This document shows positions 1-7,049 of a DNA stretch of 7,476 bases, piece by piece. Every line of letters starts with the position of its first letter. Position 1 is the stretch's first letter. The notes below the pieces were generated by a model. It had not been told where the DNA came from, ran no database searches, and saw only the letters and a list, made by a program, of their open reading frames with translations. A program made the position numbers and the translations under genes. This DNA is from Filomicrobium sp. (GTDB lineage: Bacteria > Pseudomonadota > Alphaproteobacteria > Rhizobiales > Hyphomicrobiaceae), in contig JAJFHK010000091.1 in NCBI GenBank assembly GCA_021775655.1, positions 1-7,476 on the forward strand, written 5' to 3'.

Positions 1-333
1 CTTGGCGGGGTAATCATTGCTCTTCTTGTTCTCGCACCCGAAGGCTTGGCTGCCTTGCGGGCCGCCAGTGTGAACCACCTCCAGCGCTCGGTAAATCTTC
101 TGCTCGGTTCGGCGCTCGCAACGATCGGCCTGACGGTGCCGGCAGCGCTCGCAATCAGTTTGACGATCGGGCAGCCGGTCATCCTGGGGCTCAGTGACGC
201 TTCCACGGTGCTGCTGCTGCTCACGTTGATCATGAGCGCGCTGACATTCGGCGGCGTGCGCACGGGCGTCCTGCAGGGCGCGGTGCACTTGGTGCTCTTC
301 CTGGCTTATCTGATGCTGATCTTTGCGCCGTAA
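1..333 (+). CDS. chaA: ChaA-type Ca2+/H+ antiporter, C-terminal part
   Basis: This is the last 110 codons of an inner-membrane cation/proton exchanger of the CaCA superfamily, which exports Ca2+ (in some members Na+ or K+) in exchange for protons. The frame is open from the first base, so the gene begins outside the window; the first in-frame start-like codon (TTG at 46) is not the real start. Fragment residues 11-22 (LAPEGLAALRAA) match the PEG-containing motif I know from ChaA proteins. The stretch NLLLGSALATIGLTVP (32-47) matches the next conserved helix of the second alpha repeat. Hydrophobic segments at about 2-14, 33-53, 59-81 and 91-109 are consistent with the final membrane helices, and the protein ends right after the last one, as is usual. 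It converges on the downstream vWA gene and is followed by a strong terminator. The family call is secure; the ion actually carried is inferred. Confidence 0.88.
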   Translation, partial: LGGVIIALLVLAPEGLAALRAASVNHLQRSVNLLLGSALATIGLTVPAALAISLTIGQPVILGLSDASTVLLLLTLIMSALTFGGVRTGVLQGAVHLVLFLAYLMLIFAP

Positions 334-435
334 CTCAATCGCAATTGTGCCGGACGACCGCTTCATGGCGCAAGCGCGCCTTACACCGCGCATGCACTCA
401 ATTCGGCTAAGATTGAGAGACCAGAACACAAACAC

Positions 436-469
436 AAAAAACCGGCCCTTTTCGGGGCCGGCTTTTTTT
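436..469. terminator. Bidirectional rho-independent terminator
   Basis: A perfect 7-bp stem, CCGGCCC (442-448) and GGGCCGG (455-461), closes a 6-base loop (TTTTCG). Seven T residues follow at 463-469 on the plus strand, and six A residues precede the stem at 436-441. Read on either strand the structure is therefore a hairpin followed by a U-tract. It lies about 110 bases after the antiporter stop and about 70 bases beyond the stop of the convergent minus-strand gene, where a shared terminator would be expected. The rest of 334-533 shows no gene. Confidence 0.9.
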
Positions 470-533
470 GCCGAGAGGCTGAAGAAAGTCGGGGGATGAC
501 GGCTTCAACCCTTCTCTTTTTTAGACGCTATCT

Positions 534-1745
534 TTAATTCGTCAGACGTAGGTTGTTCAACTTCTGGGCGATCTTCGTGAAAGCTTGGCGCAGTTCATCT
601 TCATTGCTGGCCGAGTAGTAGAAGTCTGTTCCCGACGAGCAATCCTGAAGAACTTCTTGAGCCGAGGTGGGGGCCTGGAAGGCAATGGAATAGACCGCGA
701 CGTTCTTCGCTTTCATTTCCGTGCAGACCGATCGGGCCTGGTTCGACGAGTTGCCGTTTCCGCCGACGTACTGCGTGTTGAATACACCGTCCGTCATCAG
801 GATCACGACTTTCAGCGTGTTGCTCGTGCTGTAGTCGACAGGCTTGCTGTCGGCCGGCCAGATCGAATTCCACACCGGCGACACAAGATACCAGGCCCAG
901 GCGGCTCCGAGGTGACCAGCTGTCCCGCCGTTGGCGCTGTAGCCATCGATTTGGGTCTTCAGAGTCGTCTTGTTATCTGTCATCGGCTGAACCTTGGCGC
1001 TTGGGCAGTTCACGCCGCTCAGAGCACCCAGCGTGTTGATCCCCGTAGGTGCGGCATCGCTGAATTTTTCTGCACCCGCGCGCTCGTAAACGCAGGTGTT
1101 GCCAACGTTGAGGCCTGTAACAGTAGAAGCATACGTTCCCGCGTTGATGCTCGCCGCATAAGGCGCAAGGCCGATGCGAACCTTGTTTAGCGCACCGGTG
1201 TCTGGCAGCAGAATGTCAATGAGATCCTTAGCGGCCGTCTTGAGCGCGGCAAGTTTCGAACCACGCATCGAGCCGGTAACATCAAGTGCCATGCCCAGTT
1301 CGATATCGCGTTGGTCGAAGCGGGTCGCGCTGTTGACAGGGAGGACCACTTCGGTGAAGCCAGCAATCTTGGTGATCGACATCGGCACGGTTGCCGTTGC
1401 GTCGATGACAACTTCACCCGAGGCACGATTGACCGTGATCGCAGGCTGCGAGACCGTTCCAAACAAGTTCCCGCCCTGCTCGAGATTCTTGTTGAAGTAG
1501 TTCGTCGCGAGGTCTTCGATTTCAGCGTCGTTGAGGCGACCGTCAAGTAGTGCGCTGCCGGCAGCGAGCGCGGCGGCGTCAGTCGCTGTGACTAGACGCG
1601 ACTTCGTATTTGTGACGCGGCCCATATCAATCGCCATGCCCGCAACCATTGCGAAAGCAAGGAACATCAGACCGAACATAATGGCGACGGTACCCTGACG
1701 GTCTTGGGCGAATGAAGTGCCGTTCTTGAGAACGTGAGCGGCCAT
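534..1745 (-). CDS. TadG-like pilus-assembly protein with von Willebrand A domain
   Basis: This 403-residue membrane-anchored protein resembles TadG-type proteins of Flp/Tad pilus systems. A short cytoplasmic N-terminus leads into RQGTVAIMFGL (17-26 onward) and a single membrane helix at about 18-40, then AIDMGR, the signature of the TadE/G-like N-terminal domain. Residues 45-145 form a linker. A vWA domain runs from about 148 to the end. Its metal site (MIDAS) is DVTGS (155-159), where the usual DxSxS has Thr in place of the first Ser, with a likely TDG Asp at D319 and a possible Thr at T275. Cys218, 247, 341 and 369 lie on the exported side and could form two disulfides. The start is ATG at 1745, preceded by AGGGAGA (1755-1761) at good spacing. 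No other tad gene is visible, so this is either an orphan or its partners lie elsewhere. A role in surface adhesion or pilus anchoring is inferred from the family. Confidence 0.88.
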   Translation of the reverse strand: MAAHVLKNGTSFAQDRQGTVAIMFGLMFLAFAMVAGMAIDMGRVTNTKSRLVTATDAAALAAGSALLDGRLNDAEIEDLATNYFNKNLEQGGNLFGTVSQPAITVNRASGEVVIDATATVPMSITKIAGFTEVVLPVNSATRFDQRDIELGMALDVTGSMRGSKLAALKTAAKDLIDILLPDTGALNKVRIGLAPYAASINAGTYASTVTGLNVGNTCVYERAGAEKFSDAAPTGINTLGALSGVNCPSAKVQPMTDNKTTLKTQIDGYSANGGTAGHLGAAWAWYLVSPVWNSIWPADSKPVDYSTSNTLKVVILMTDGVFNTQYVGGNGNSSNQARSVCTEMKAKNVAVYSIAFQAPTSAQEVLQDCSSGTDFYYSASNEDELRQAFTKIAQKLNNLRLTN

Positions 1746-2175
1746 GACTGTGTCTCTCCCTGAGGCAACGCGAAAACTGTTGGACCTCAGAGTGCAACCA
1801 GGGTGCCCGGCAGACCGGCACCTGCGAAACAGGCGGTGGACAGACGGATTAATCGGTAACCGAACTCTTAAAACGCGTATCGCATTTGAATAAACTTTGC
1901 CTGATCACGGAGACTTGGCAGTAAGTATTGATCGGCGCAAACCACAGACGAAATGCGGTTTAGAAGGGCATCAGCGATCCATTACACCGGCGCAAGGTGA
2001 ATTCGGCATAGTTCGCGGCATAATGAGGCGGCTGTGCCATCGCTTCTAATAGGCGTCGCAGACGTTGCCCATTGAGACGACCCAAATAAGGATTCTTAAC
2101 TATCATTTTGAAACAGGAAGTTCCCCTTCACGCGGAACGTTAACAAATCGTGCCGGAAAGAGACCGTCAGTCTCA
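1746..2175. other. 430-base intergenic region, no convincing gene
   Basis: This gap separates two minus-strand genes, so it should hold the leader and promoter of the TadG-like gene. I could not find a -35/-10 pair I would defend. It contains a hairpin in the TadG leader (GGTGCC 1802-1807, GGCACC 1817-1822). It also contains a 48-codon minus-strand ORF at 1960-2106 with no family I recognise, and weak inverted repeats just past the SDHAF4 stop: GAGAC/GTCTC at 2160-2174, and GTTCC/GGAAC at about 2120-2138. The segment from about 1850 to 2150 is visibly richer in A and T than the genes around it. Confidence 0.6.
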
Positions 2176-2424
2176 TCAGAAGTCGGACACGATGCCACCT
2201 TTCTCCCAATCGCCGTATCGCGTCGGCTCAGGCCCCTCGCGGCCACCCAGTTCCTTTGCCTTTTCCCGCTCCGCTTCGATGGACCTTGCTTCCGCCTCGC
2301 GCCGCTCAGCGGCCTCAACCAGCGCACGCTGGGCTGCAAGGGGGAGACTCTTCTCGCAAGCCCCATTTTCGACGGGCTGATTGGCCTTTGGCTGCTCCAC
2401 TTCGGTTGGCTCTTCTTCAATCAT
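2176..2424 (-). CDS. DUF1674 / SDHAF4-type succinate dehydrogenase assembly factor
   Basis: This 82-residue protein carries the hallmark C-terminus of the DUF1674/SDHAF4 family, [19 protein letters not shown] (64-82). In mitochondria, SDHAF4 (Sdh8) binds the flavinylated SdhA subunit and protects it until it joins SdhB. An equivalent job in complex II biogenesis in this bacterium is inferred from the family. Residues 1-26 are acidic and look disordered. Residues 27-59 (starting [17 protein letters not shown]) form a charged amphipathic helix typical of the family. The chosen start is ATG at 2424, with GGAG eight bases upstream. An in-frame ATG at 2508 would add 28 residues with no family resemblance and no such ribosome site. 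It is divergent from htpX. The plus strand opposite it is open in more than one frame, but those readings look like nothing known, whereas this one carries a recognisable motif. Confidence 0.9.
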   Translation of the reverse strand: MIEEEPTEVEQPKANQPVENGACEKSLPLAAQRALVEAAERREAEARSIEAEREKAKELGGREGPEPTRYGDWEKGGIVSDF

Positions 2425-2581
2425 CGCGACTGCTCCATATATAGAAGTGACAAGAACTGGAAGTGTGCCGTGCGGGGTTGAGTATCGCGGATTCCCTGGT
2501 CCGGCCACCCGACTACCATTAAGATTGGCTTACCAGCACACTCCGGTCGAGTGGGTCTGCCAAACGAAAGAGGTAATACCG
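2425..2581. promoter_or_regulatory. Divergent control region between the SDHAF4-type gene and htpX
   Basis: These 157 bases separate two divergent starts and must hold promoters for both unless transcription arises further away. A TATATA stretch at about 2437-2443 is the most AT-rich point, and TTGAGT (2478-2483) resembles a -35 box. Neither has a well-spaced partner on either strand, and I see no clear heat-shock sigma-32-type pair despite htpX being a common RpoH target. The htpX ribosome site AAGAGGT (2568-2574) closes the region. A regulatory role is inferred from gene orientation rather than from a recognised motif. Confidence 0.4.
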
Positions 2582-3565
2582 ATGCCGATGAATTACGCCA
2601 AAACGGCCCTTCTGTTGGCAGCACTCATGGCGATTTTCGTCGTCATGGGCTACGTCATCGGTGGCCAGACCGGCATGATCATTGCCTTCGTTGTGGCGCT
2701 CGTCATGAACATTTTCAGCTTTTGGAACTCCGATACGGTGGTTTTGAAGATGTTCCGTGCGACCGAAGTCGACGAGGCGACAGCTCCTGAGTATTACCGT
2801 CTCGTGCGTGATTTGGCCGCCCGCGCCGAATTGCCCATGCCGCGTGTCTACGTCTTGCCGAATCCGCAGCCAAACGCCTTCGCGACCGGGCGCGATCCGG
2901 AGCATTCCGCCGTTGCTGCTTCAACCGGGCTGCTCGAATTGCTGCAGCCCGAAGAGATTGCCGGCGTCATCGCGCACGAACTCGCCCATATCAAGAACCG
3001 CGATACCCTGACCATGACCGTCGCAGCAACGATCGGAGGAGCCATCTCCATGATGGCGCAGTGGTTGCAGTTTTCGATGCTGTTCGGCGGCCGCGATAAT
3101 CGCGGAAGCCCATTTGGCTGGATTGGCATCCTCGCGGCCGCAATCGTAGCGCCGCTTGCCGCCATGCTGGTGCAAATGGCAATAAGTCGATCACGAGAAT
3201 ATCAGGCCGACAAACTCGGCGCTCTGATCTGCGGTAACCCCCTTTGGCTCGCTTCCGCCCTCGATAAGATTGGCCGCCGTGCACGCGGCATCGTCAACGA
3301 AGACGCCGAAGCCGTGCCGGCAGCCGCCCACTTGTTTATCGCCAATCCACTGACTGGACGCGGCTTTGACAATTGGTTCTCGACACACCCGGCGATGGAA
3401 AATCGCATTTCAGAACTGCAAGAGTTGGCTCGCGAAATGGGTATCCAAGGCGGACAATCAACCGGCGAGAGCCGTCTGGACGACAACCCGGAAACCGGCG
3501 GTCAGCCCGGTCCTTGGAGTAGCGTCGGTGCGCAGAATCGGCGCCGGGGTGGACCGTGGGGCTGA
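2582..3565 (+). CDS. htpX: HtpX, inner-membrane zinc metalloprotease (M48B)
   Basis: HtpX is a 327-residue membrane endopeptidase that cleaves misfolded inner-membrane proteins and acts beside FtsH in envelope quality control. Two N-terminal membrane helices (about 6-25 and 29-48) are followed by the linker motif [16 protein letters not shown] (89-104). The zinc-binding HELAH is at 132-136, with Glu133 catalytic. Two more hydrophobic segments lie at about 146-168 and 178-200. SREYQAD (204-210) supplies the third ligand, Glu206. [10 protein letters not shown] (267-276) is the usual C-terminal motif. The last 35 or so residues ([10 protein letters not shown]... RRRGGPWG) are a Gly/Pro/Arg-rich tail beyond the family core; E. 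coli HtpX is about 293 residues. The start is ATG at 2582, seven bases after GAGGT (2570-2574). An ATG six bases later is too far from it. The frame is open back to 2381, but that part overlaps the minus-strand SDHAF4 gene and is not HtpX-like. rsmB follows after 7 bases. Confidence 0.96.
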   Translation: MPMNYAKTALLLAALMAIFVVMGYVIGGQTGMIIAFVVALVMNIFSFWNSDTVVLKMFRATEVDEATAPEYYRLVRDLAARAELPMPRVYVLPNPQPNAFATGRDPEHSAVAASTGLLELLQPEEIAGVIAHELAHIKNRDTLTMTVAATIGGAISMMAQWLQFSMLFGGRDNRGSPFGWIGILAAAIVAPLAAMLVQMAISRSREYQADKLGALICGNPLWLASALDKIGRRARGIVNEDAEAVPAAAHLFIANPLTGRGFDNWFSTHPAMENRISELQELAREMGIQGGQSTGESRLDDNPETGGQPGPWSSVGAQNRRRGGPWG

Positions 3566-3572
3566 TGCAAGC

Positions 3573-5018
3573 GTGAGCGATAAAGGAAAAAGAAAATCAA
3601 ATTCCGGTGCCCACAAAGGCGGCGCAAAATCAGCGCGGCGCCAGGGGCCACTCAGAAGTGGCGTGCCCGGCACGCCGCCCGCAGGACTGGCTGCGCGTGA
3701 ACTGGCCGTCGACCTCATTGCGGCGGTTCTACAAGATCATCGCGCTTTCGATGAAGCCTTGGCCAGCCTGCTCAAAAAGCCATCCAACCGCCGTCTTGAG
3801 ACACGTGACCTCGGCCTTGCCCGTACCATCGCCGCGAATACGTTGCGATTCGCGCTGCCGCTGGATCAGGTTATTGGTCGTTTCATCGAGAAGCCGCTGC
3901 CAGCCAAGCAGGGACGCGTCGCCGCAATACTAATGTCGGCTGCCGCGCAGATGTTCCTATTGAAGACGCCAGCCCATGCCGCAATCAGCCTAGCAGTTGA
4001 CCAGACGCGATTGGAGCGGCACGCAACTCACCTATCGAAGTTCGTCAACGCCGTTCTTCGAAAAGTCTCCGTCGAAGGCGCCGAAGAGTTTGCCAAAGTT
4101 GATTTGGCCCGCAGTGCGATCCCGTCGTGGCTGTTCCAGAGCTGGGTTTCAGCATTCGGTGACGAACGAGCAGTTGAAATCGCGAAGGCCAGTTTGCGCG
4201 AGGCACCGCTTGACCTGACACTCAAGGACCAAAGCGCAACCGCTGAATGGTCTGAAAGGCTCGGTGCCATACCGCTCGCCACGGGTTCGTTGCGTCTTAC
4301 AGAAGCCGGTCGCATCAACGAACTTCCTGGCTATAGCGAAGGAACGTGGTGGGTGCAGGACGCCGCCGCCGCATTGCCGGCGCGCCTACTGGGTGACGTC
4401 GCCGGCAAGGACATTGCTGACTTGTGTGCGGCTCCAGGCGGAAAAACCGCACAATTGGCGGCTGCAGGCGCGAAGGTCGTCGCCGTTGATCAATCCGCGA
4501 GCCGTCTTGCTCGCGTTTCGGAAAATCTGACCCGCCTGAATCTACACGCTGAGTTGGTCGAAGCGGATGCAACCACGTGGCAACCAGGGGGCACATTCGA
4601 TGCTGTGCTGCTCGATGCCCCCTGTACGGCAACCGGCACCATCCGCCGCCATCCAGATATCCTGCACCTCAAGCGCGAGAGCGACGTTGCATCACTTGCC
4701 GCATTGCAAGAGCGCTTCATCGATCACGCCGCCGATCTCGTCCGACCGGGCGGCGAGCTAGTCTACTGCACGTGCTCGCTGCAACCCGAGGAGGGCGAGT
4801 ATCAAGCAGCCGGTTTTCTCGTCAGACACGCGAATTGGCAAAGCGTGCCGATCATTCCGGAAGAAGCTGGCATCAAGGCCGGTTGGGTGACGCAAGAAGG
4901 GTTTCTGCGGACGCTTCCCTGTGAAACACCTTCACCGGCTGACGAGCACTGCAAAGACACGGTCGCAGGCGGAATGGACGGTTTTTTTGCAGCCCGCTTC
5001 CGCCGCCACGATGACTGA
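3573..5018 (+). CDS. rsmB: RsmB-type 16S rRNA (cytosine-C5) methyltransferase
   Basis: RsmB (Fmu/Sun) transfers a methyl group from S-adenosylmethionine to C5 of a cytosine in 16S rRNA (C967 in E. coli). In 481 residues it has a basic, Gly/Ser-rich tail at 1-36. A NusB-like RNA-binding helical domain follows at about 38-175, including FVNAVLRKV (157-165). A linker leads to the Rossmann methyltransferase domain at about 255-478. The SAM loop is DLCAAPGGKTAQLA (283-296). Motif IV is DAPCTATGTIRRHPD (348-362) with Cys351, and motif VI is TCSLQPEEGE (400-409) with the nucleophile Cys401. The start is uncertain: GTG at 3573, 7 bases after the htpX stop, is preferred although its ribosome site is weak (GTGGGG about 12 bases upstream). 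The next upstream choice is GTG at 3549. The frame is open to ATG 3366, but that stretch lies inside htpX and is not RsmB-like. Translational coupling to htpX is likely. Confidence 0.94.
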   Translation: MSDKGKRKSNSGAHKGGAKSARRQGPLRSGVPGTPPAGLAARELAVDLIAAVLQDHRAFDEALASLLKKPSNRRLETRDLGLARTIAANTLRFALPLDQVIGRFIEKPLPAKQGRVAAILMSAAAQMFLLKTPAHAAISLAVDQTRLERHATHLSKFVNAVLRKVSVEGAEEFAKVDLARSAIPSWLFQSWVSAFGDERAVEIAKASLREAPLDLTLKDQSATAEWSERLGAIPLATGSLRLTEAGRINELPGYSEGTWWVQDAAAALPARLLGDVAGKDIADLCAAPGGKTAQLAAAGAKVVAVDQSASRLARVSENLTRLNLHAELVEADATTWQPGGTFDAVLLDAPCTATGTIRRHPDILHLKRESDVASLAALQERFIDHAADLVRPGGELVYCTCSLQPEEGEYQAAGFLVRHANWQSVPIIPEEAGIKAGWVTQEGFLRTLPCETPSPADEHCKDTVAGGMDGFFAARFRRHDD

Positions 5019-5204
5019 AGCCGGCAGCCGTACCACAAGGCATCCACAGGTGCGGTCATTCCCCTGCCGCAACTGACTTGTCATGTCCTCATCGGCGGTT
5101 TAACGGCATTCAGGACAAGGGGAAGGACAGCCGGTGATCGAGGCGGGGCCATTGCAGCAGCCCAATCGGGTGATGTTTGCGAGCGACAGCGGAGGGCAAC
5201 GAAC
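5019..5204. other. rsmB-heparinase intergenic region with possible leader ORFs
   Basis: No strong terminator follows rsmB here, so read-through is possible. TTGTCA (5078-5083) followed after 17 bases by TAACGG is a poor promoter candidate. Two short reading frames exist. One is ATG 5011 to TGA 5076, 21 codons overlapping the rsmB end. The other is GTG 5134 to TGA 5217, 27 codons, with AAGGA six bases upstream; it ends 13 bases inside the next gene. Inverted repeat TGTCCT (5084-5089) / AGGACA (5112-5117) has a 22-base loop and is weak. GGAGGG (5191-5196) is the ribosome site of the downstream gene. Confidence 0.45.
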
Positions 5205-6920
5205 ATGGCGCGCCTGAGCCTGTCTGAGCGCGCCCGTGTGACCGGGCTGGCAGCCGAACGTGCGCGCCGCCGAGTTATATCCCGCGCACTTTATTCGCGA
5301 TTATTACGTTGGCGCTACGGGTCCACGGTCGCCGATCAGCTTCTCATCATTCCACAAGACTTGCGCACCCGCGATCCGAGCTTCTGGCAAGAAGTTGGGG
5401 TCGACCAGTTTGGCCTGGCCGGCTCTCTGGCGATCCTAAACGGACAATCGCCATTCACGGTCCGCCCGCCAAGCGAGGCCTGGGAGCGTGCCTTGCAAGG
5501 GTTCGGTTGGCTACGTCATCTTGAGGCCACCGAGGAAATAGAGGCGCAGGAAGCCGCGCGTCGGATGGTCGTCGAATGGACTGGAAAATACCGCGGTGGC
5601 GGCGGCGGTATCCCATGGCGTCCAGAGGTCATCGCGCGCCGATTGTTCTCCTGGATAACGCACGCAGGATTCCTGCTCGAAGATTCGGATGCAAAAAGCT
5701 ACGACGCAATTTCCGAGAGCCTCGGCTTCCAGCTCGTGAGACTTTCCGCGACGTGGCGCACAGCACCCGTCGGCCCGCCGCGATTATTGGCGCTGATGGC
5801 GATTGTTCTGGGGGACCTGACAATTGCCGGACACGAGCGCCAGCTCAGCGATGCGGAGCGCCTGCTGGCCGATGAACTGACTCGCCAGATTCTCCCTGAC
5901 GGAGGGCATATCAGCCGCAATCCAGCAGTCCTTGTAGAATTGCTGTTGGATCTGCTACCGCTCAGCCAGTGTTTTGTAGCTCGCAACCGCTCTGTGCCAA
6001 AAGAGATCTCGTCCGCCATTCGCCGCGCCCTCGGTATGCTGCGCTACATGCGCATGGGTGACGGCACGCTAGCCCGCTTTAACGGAACCGGCCTGGCTGA
6101 CCCTGCCCATATCGCAACTGTGCTGGCCTATGGGGCGACGGCCGGTATGCCGGTAATCGAGGAGGCGCCACAAACAGGTTATGTGCGCTTGGATGCTGGT
6201 CGCACACTTCTGGTTTGCGATGTTGGTCCGCCACCCTCTTTGGAATTTGCCGGAGCAGCCCACGCCGGTTGCCTGTCGTTCGAGTTGAGCCATGGCCCGC
6301 AGCTCATTTTCGTCAACGGTGGCGCGCCGCGTGCACGGGAAACCGAGTGGATGACGAAGGCGCGCGCCACTGTGTCACACAATACGCTTTGCCTGGGCGA
6401 GAAGTCATCTTCAAAGATGGTTCGCCACCCCTTCCTCGAAGACCTCGCCGGAGCTTATCCAATCCGCTATCCCAATGCGGTCTCTTCTGAAGTGTCGCAG
6501 ATTGGCGAGGAGGTTTCCGGCAGTATTGTTCTTGACGCAAATCACGACGGTTATATGCACCGCTTTGGTTTGATACATTCGCGCACGCTGCGGCTGTCAA
6601 TGAGCGGACTACGTCTCGAGGGAGTCGATCGTATTAGCGGCAAGTCCGCGCCCGTCCGCCTCAAGAACGATCTGCCATACTCTATTCATTTCCACCTACA
6701 CCCTGAAGCTGGCGTCAGCGAACCCTCCGACGAAGGTTACGTTCTCATCGATCTGCCTGATGGAACCGTCTGGCGGTTCCGCGCGTCCGGCGCCGGGTTA
6801 GCCGTCGAGGATGGCATTTTTTTCGCCGATTCCACAGGTCCTCTACAGGCACGCCAGATCGTCCTGCGCGGATCGACATTCGGCGAAACTGAAGTCACAT
6901 GGTCACTGACCGGGGATTAG
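5205..6920 (+). CDS. Heparinase II/III family protein, apparently cytoplasmic
   Basis: This 571-residue protein belongs to the heparinase II/III-like superfamily, whose known members are polysaccharide lyases that cleave uronic-acid-containing chains by beta-elimination. The N-terminal half (about 40-310) is helical, as in the alpha/alpha toroid fold, with RPEVIARRLFSW (139-150) and DGGHISRNPAVLVELL (232-247). The C-terminal half (about 325-570) is the beta-sandwich heparinase domain, with GYVRLDAGRTLLVCDVG (325-341), HAGCLSFELSHG (353-364), VSHNTLCLG (390-398), NHDGYMHRFGLIHSRTL (446-462) and HFHLHPE (495-501). Residues 1-40 are Arg-rich with no signal peptide, which is unusual for a lyase. 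The usual Tyr-His following the SP/NP motif is not seen: Ala241-Val242 stand there. The start is ATG at 5205, eight bases after GGAGGG. It sits between rsmB and purH, an order I associate with Hyphomicrobiales. The substrate, if any, is unknown; cell-envelope or capsule polysaccharide turnover is a guess. Confidence 0.88.
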   Translation: MARLSLSERARVTGLAAERARRRVISRALYSRLLRWRYGSTVADQLLIIPQDLRTRDPSFWQEVGVDQFGLAGSLAILNGQSPFTVRPPSEAWERALQGFGWLRHLEATEEIEAQEAARRMVVEWTGKYRGGGGGIPWRPEVIARRLFSWITHAGFLLEDSDAKSYDAISESLGFQLVRLSATWRTAPVGPPRLLALMAIVLGDLTIAGHERQLSDAERLLADELTRQILPDGGHISRNPAVLVELLLDLLPLSQCFVARNRSVPKEISSAIRRALGMLRYMRMGDGTLARFNGTGLADPAHIATVLAYGATAGMPVIEEAPQTGYVRLDAGRTLLVCDVGPPPSLEFAGAAHAGCLSFELSHGPQLIFVNGGAPRARETEWMTKARATVSHNTLCLGEKSSSKMVRHPFLEDLAGAYPIRYPNAVSSEVSQIGEEVSGSIVLDANHDGYMHRFGLIHSRTLRLSMSGLRLEGVDRISGKSAPVRLKNDLPYSIHFHLHPEAGVSEPSDEGYVLIDLPDGTVWRFRASGAGLAVEDGIFFADSTGPLQARQIVLRGSTFGETEVTWSLTGD

Positions 6921-7049
6921 GAATTCAAATGTTTCAGTGAGTAAAACCGGCTTACCCATCCGTTGTGTTTCGCCGCTAGAACGGCCTGTGGTACTCAAGG
7001 GGAAGTCGATAGACCCGTCGCAGTTCAAGAAGAAAGACAAGCAAACGAA
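6921..7049 (+). other. purH leader region
   Basis: These 129 bases between the heparinase-like gene and purH contain no hairpin plus T-tract, so transcription may continue into purH. I see no well-spaced sigma-70 promoter and no purine riboswitch core. The stretch before the purH start (AAGAAGAAAGACAAGC at about 7027-7042) is purine-rich but has only a weak match to a ribosome site. Confidence 0.4.

Noticed and set aside
585..1190. 201-codon plus-strand frame opposite the TadG-like gene
   Set aside because: It is antisense to a clear vWA-domain gene. The translation is Arg/Val-rich with no recognisable motif, as expected of a shadow frame.
2096..2103. TTAACTAT, similar to a CtrA half-site (TTAACCAT)
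   Set aside because: There is a single half-site without a properly spaced partner, about 350 bases from the TadG-like start; chance matches are common in AT-richer gaps.
2160..2174. GAGAC/GTCTC hairpin just past the SDHAF4-type stop as a terminator
   Set aside because: The stem is only 5 bp and is followed on the minus strand by just three T residues, so it is too weak to call.
2065..2481. 138-codon plus-strand frame before htpX
   Set aside because: It lies opposite the SDHAF4-type gene, has no family resemblance and no suitable ribosome site; the minus-strand reading has a diagnostic motif.
2381..2581. 67-codon N-terminal extension of htpX
   Set aside because: The added residues do not resemble HtpX, the overlap with the minus-strand gene is large, and ATG 2582 has a well-spaced GAGGT.
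3366..3572. N-terminal extension of rsmB into htpX
   Set aside because: It overlaps conserved htpX coding sequence (including [10 protein letters not shown]) in another frame, and the encoded residues are not RsmB-like.
5011..5076. 21-codon frame starting at ATG 5011 across the rsmB stop
   Set aside because: It is very short with no family and no distinct ribosome site; the stop overlap is probably chance.
5077..5119. Inverted repeat CTTGTC / GACAAG and TGTCCT / AGGACA after rsmB
   Set aside because: The stems are only 6 bp with loops over 20 bases and no T-tract, too weak to call a terminator or operator.
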